NCBI GenBank assembly: GCA_002452325.1
Contig: DKFG01000278.1
Coordinates: 7,114 to 31,071 of the forward strand
Direction of reading: 5' to 3'
DNA length: 23,958 nt
Source of the DNA: Geobacter sp. UBA6802
Lineage (GTDB): Bacteria > Desulfobacterota > Desulfuromonadia > Geobacterales > Pseudopelobacteraceae
Shown: piece by piece, positions 23,396-23,958 of the stretch
How positions within the stretch are numbered: the stretch's first letter is position 1
Layout: every line of letters starts with the position of its first letter
Program-made: the position numbers and the translations under genes
The notes under the pieces: generated by a model
What the model saw: the letters and a program-made list of their open reading frames with translations, nothing else
Told to the model about the DNA's origin: nothing
Database searches by the model: none

Positions 23396-23958
23396 CTACT
23401 TCTTTGGCTCTGCAACTGGCGCTTGAGATTCAAGTTTAAAAACTATATCAAATCTCTTTAATTTATTACCATTGATATCCTTTTGTTCTGACACAACGAG
23501 ATCAACTTTTTCATATTCTGGTGATGCTTCCAATGCCCGAATGAACTGCGCAATTAACTCTTCATTGAATGCCAGACCTGATATTGAGATATCTCTTCCA
23601 TTTTCTTTATACTTCTCAAGCCACAGCTGATCAGGAGTTACGCTACTTAAAGTAGCCAAGCGAGTTGCCGGACCAGTCTTGTTTTTACGTAACTCAGCCA
23701 AGACATCCAGCTTCTTTTTCACCTCGTCCTTCAGTTTTTTAATCTGGTCAAGTTTACCAATCTTATTCTTTAACTCACTGATCTTGGCGTTTGCAGCAGT
23801 GATGTCATTTTGAGTGCCTGAAATCTGGCCCAACTTAACCAACCACAGTGCTAAAATAATTATTAAAACAGCCACAACAGATGTAGCAGCAATAAATATT
23901 TGCTGGAGGGCTGTTTCTTTCTTTTTAGCAGCACGAACCGGGAGTAAGTTTATCCTGA
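23396..23958 (-). CDS. pilN: Type IV pilus inner-membrane protein PilN (5' end at window edge)
   Basis: About 186 residues are visible, beginning RINLLPVRAAKKKE; the typical PilN opening is MIRINLLPVR, so only about two codons are missing beyond the right edge. The family's N-terminal RINLLP segment binds PilM in the cytoplasm. It is followed by a membrane helix (IFIAATSVVAVLIIILALWLV), a Lys/Glu-rich coiled coil and a periplasmic ferredoxin-like domain with LSSVTPDQLWLEKYKENGRDI and ISGLAFNEELIAQFIRALE. This is the first pil gene seen here; pilM is expected just outside the window. The internal ATG at 23875 is within the membrane helix and is not the start. Confidence 0.94.
   Translation of the reverse strand, partial: RINLLPVRAAKKKETALQQIFIAATSVVAVLIIILALWLVKLGQISGTQNDITAANAKISELKNKIGKLDQIKKLKDEVKKKLDVLAELRKNKTGPATRLATLSSVTPDQLWLEKYKENGRDISISGLAFNEELIAQFIRALEASPEYEKVDLVVSEQKDINGNKLKRFDIVFKLESQAPVAEPKK

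Overview
The window looks like chromosomal DNA from a Geobacter-type Desulfuromonadia (Geobacterales, perhaps Trichlorobacter/Geobacter lovleyi or a Pelobacter propionicus relative). This placement rests on gene order and protein style: PilN opening with RINLLPVRAAKKKE, a triple-AMIN PilQ, a gspC-to-gspN operon, a DUF3187 protein and Gly-rich Ig-like lipoproteins. The exact species is an inference. The DNA is GC-rich by eye, except for an AT-richer stretch over pilN/pilO at the right end.

Layout. (1) Positions 1-4405, + strand: the 3' end of nadB (NAD synthesis), a monofunctional AroQ chorismate mutase, a 70-residue free-standing ferredoxin-like domain of DAHP synthase, a DUF3187 outer-membrane protein and a secreted S8 subtilisin-like protease. 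The genes overlap or nearly touch, so they probably share a transcript. The protease ends in IPT/TIG and PKD domains and a Gly6-Cys-Phe-Ile (CFI-box) C-terminal region. (2) Positions 4406-4527: intergenic DNA with candidate promoters. (3) Positions 4528-15667, + strand: twelve genes of a type II secretion system in the order C-D-E-F-G-H-I-J-K-L-M-N, nearly all overlapping by 4-32 bases. The prepilin peptidase (GspO/PilD) is not here. (4) Positions 15668-16089: a convergent intergenic region with a CCCTGAGGG-type hairpin nested in an inverted repeat, short GTTGCG repeats, a doubtful small secreted protein and a strong UUCG-loop terminator. (5) Positions 16090-23958, - strand: the type IV pilus genes pilN (5' end cut by the window edge), pilO, pilP and pilQ. 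They are followed without promoter-sized gaps by a Uma2-family nuclease-like gene and two Ig-like lipoproteins, and the run ends at the terminator.

How the parts work together. Two secretin machines face each other. The T2SS (outer-membrane GspD, inner-membrane GspCFLM platform, GspE ATPase, GspG-K pseudopilus) should export folded periplasmic proteins, and the adjacent CFI-box protease is an obvious candidate substrate. PilNOP forms the inner-membrane/periplasmic alignment complex and PilQ the outer-membrane gate of the type IV pilus. The trailing Ig-like lipoproteins are candidate surface or periplasmic accessories. Both systems would need a prepilin peptidase encoded elsewhere.

The least ordinary items are the orphan DAHP-synthase regulatory domain coupled to chorismate mutase, the protease with its CFI-box tail beside the T2SS, and the Uma2 plus Ig-lipoprotein extension of the pil operon. 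I saw no CRISPR array, tRNA, rRNA, integrase or insertion sequence.
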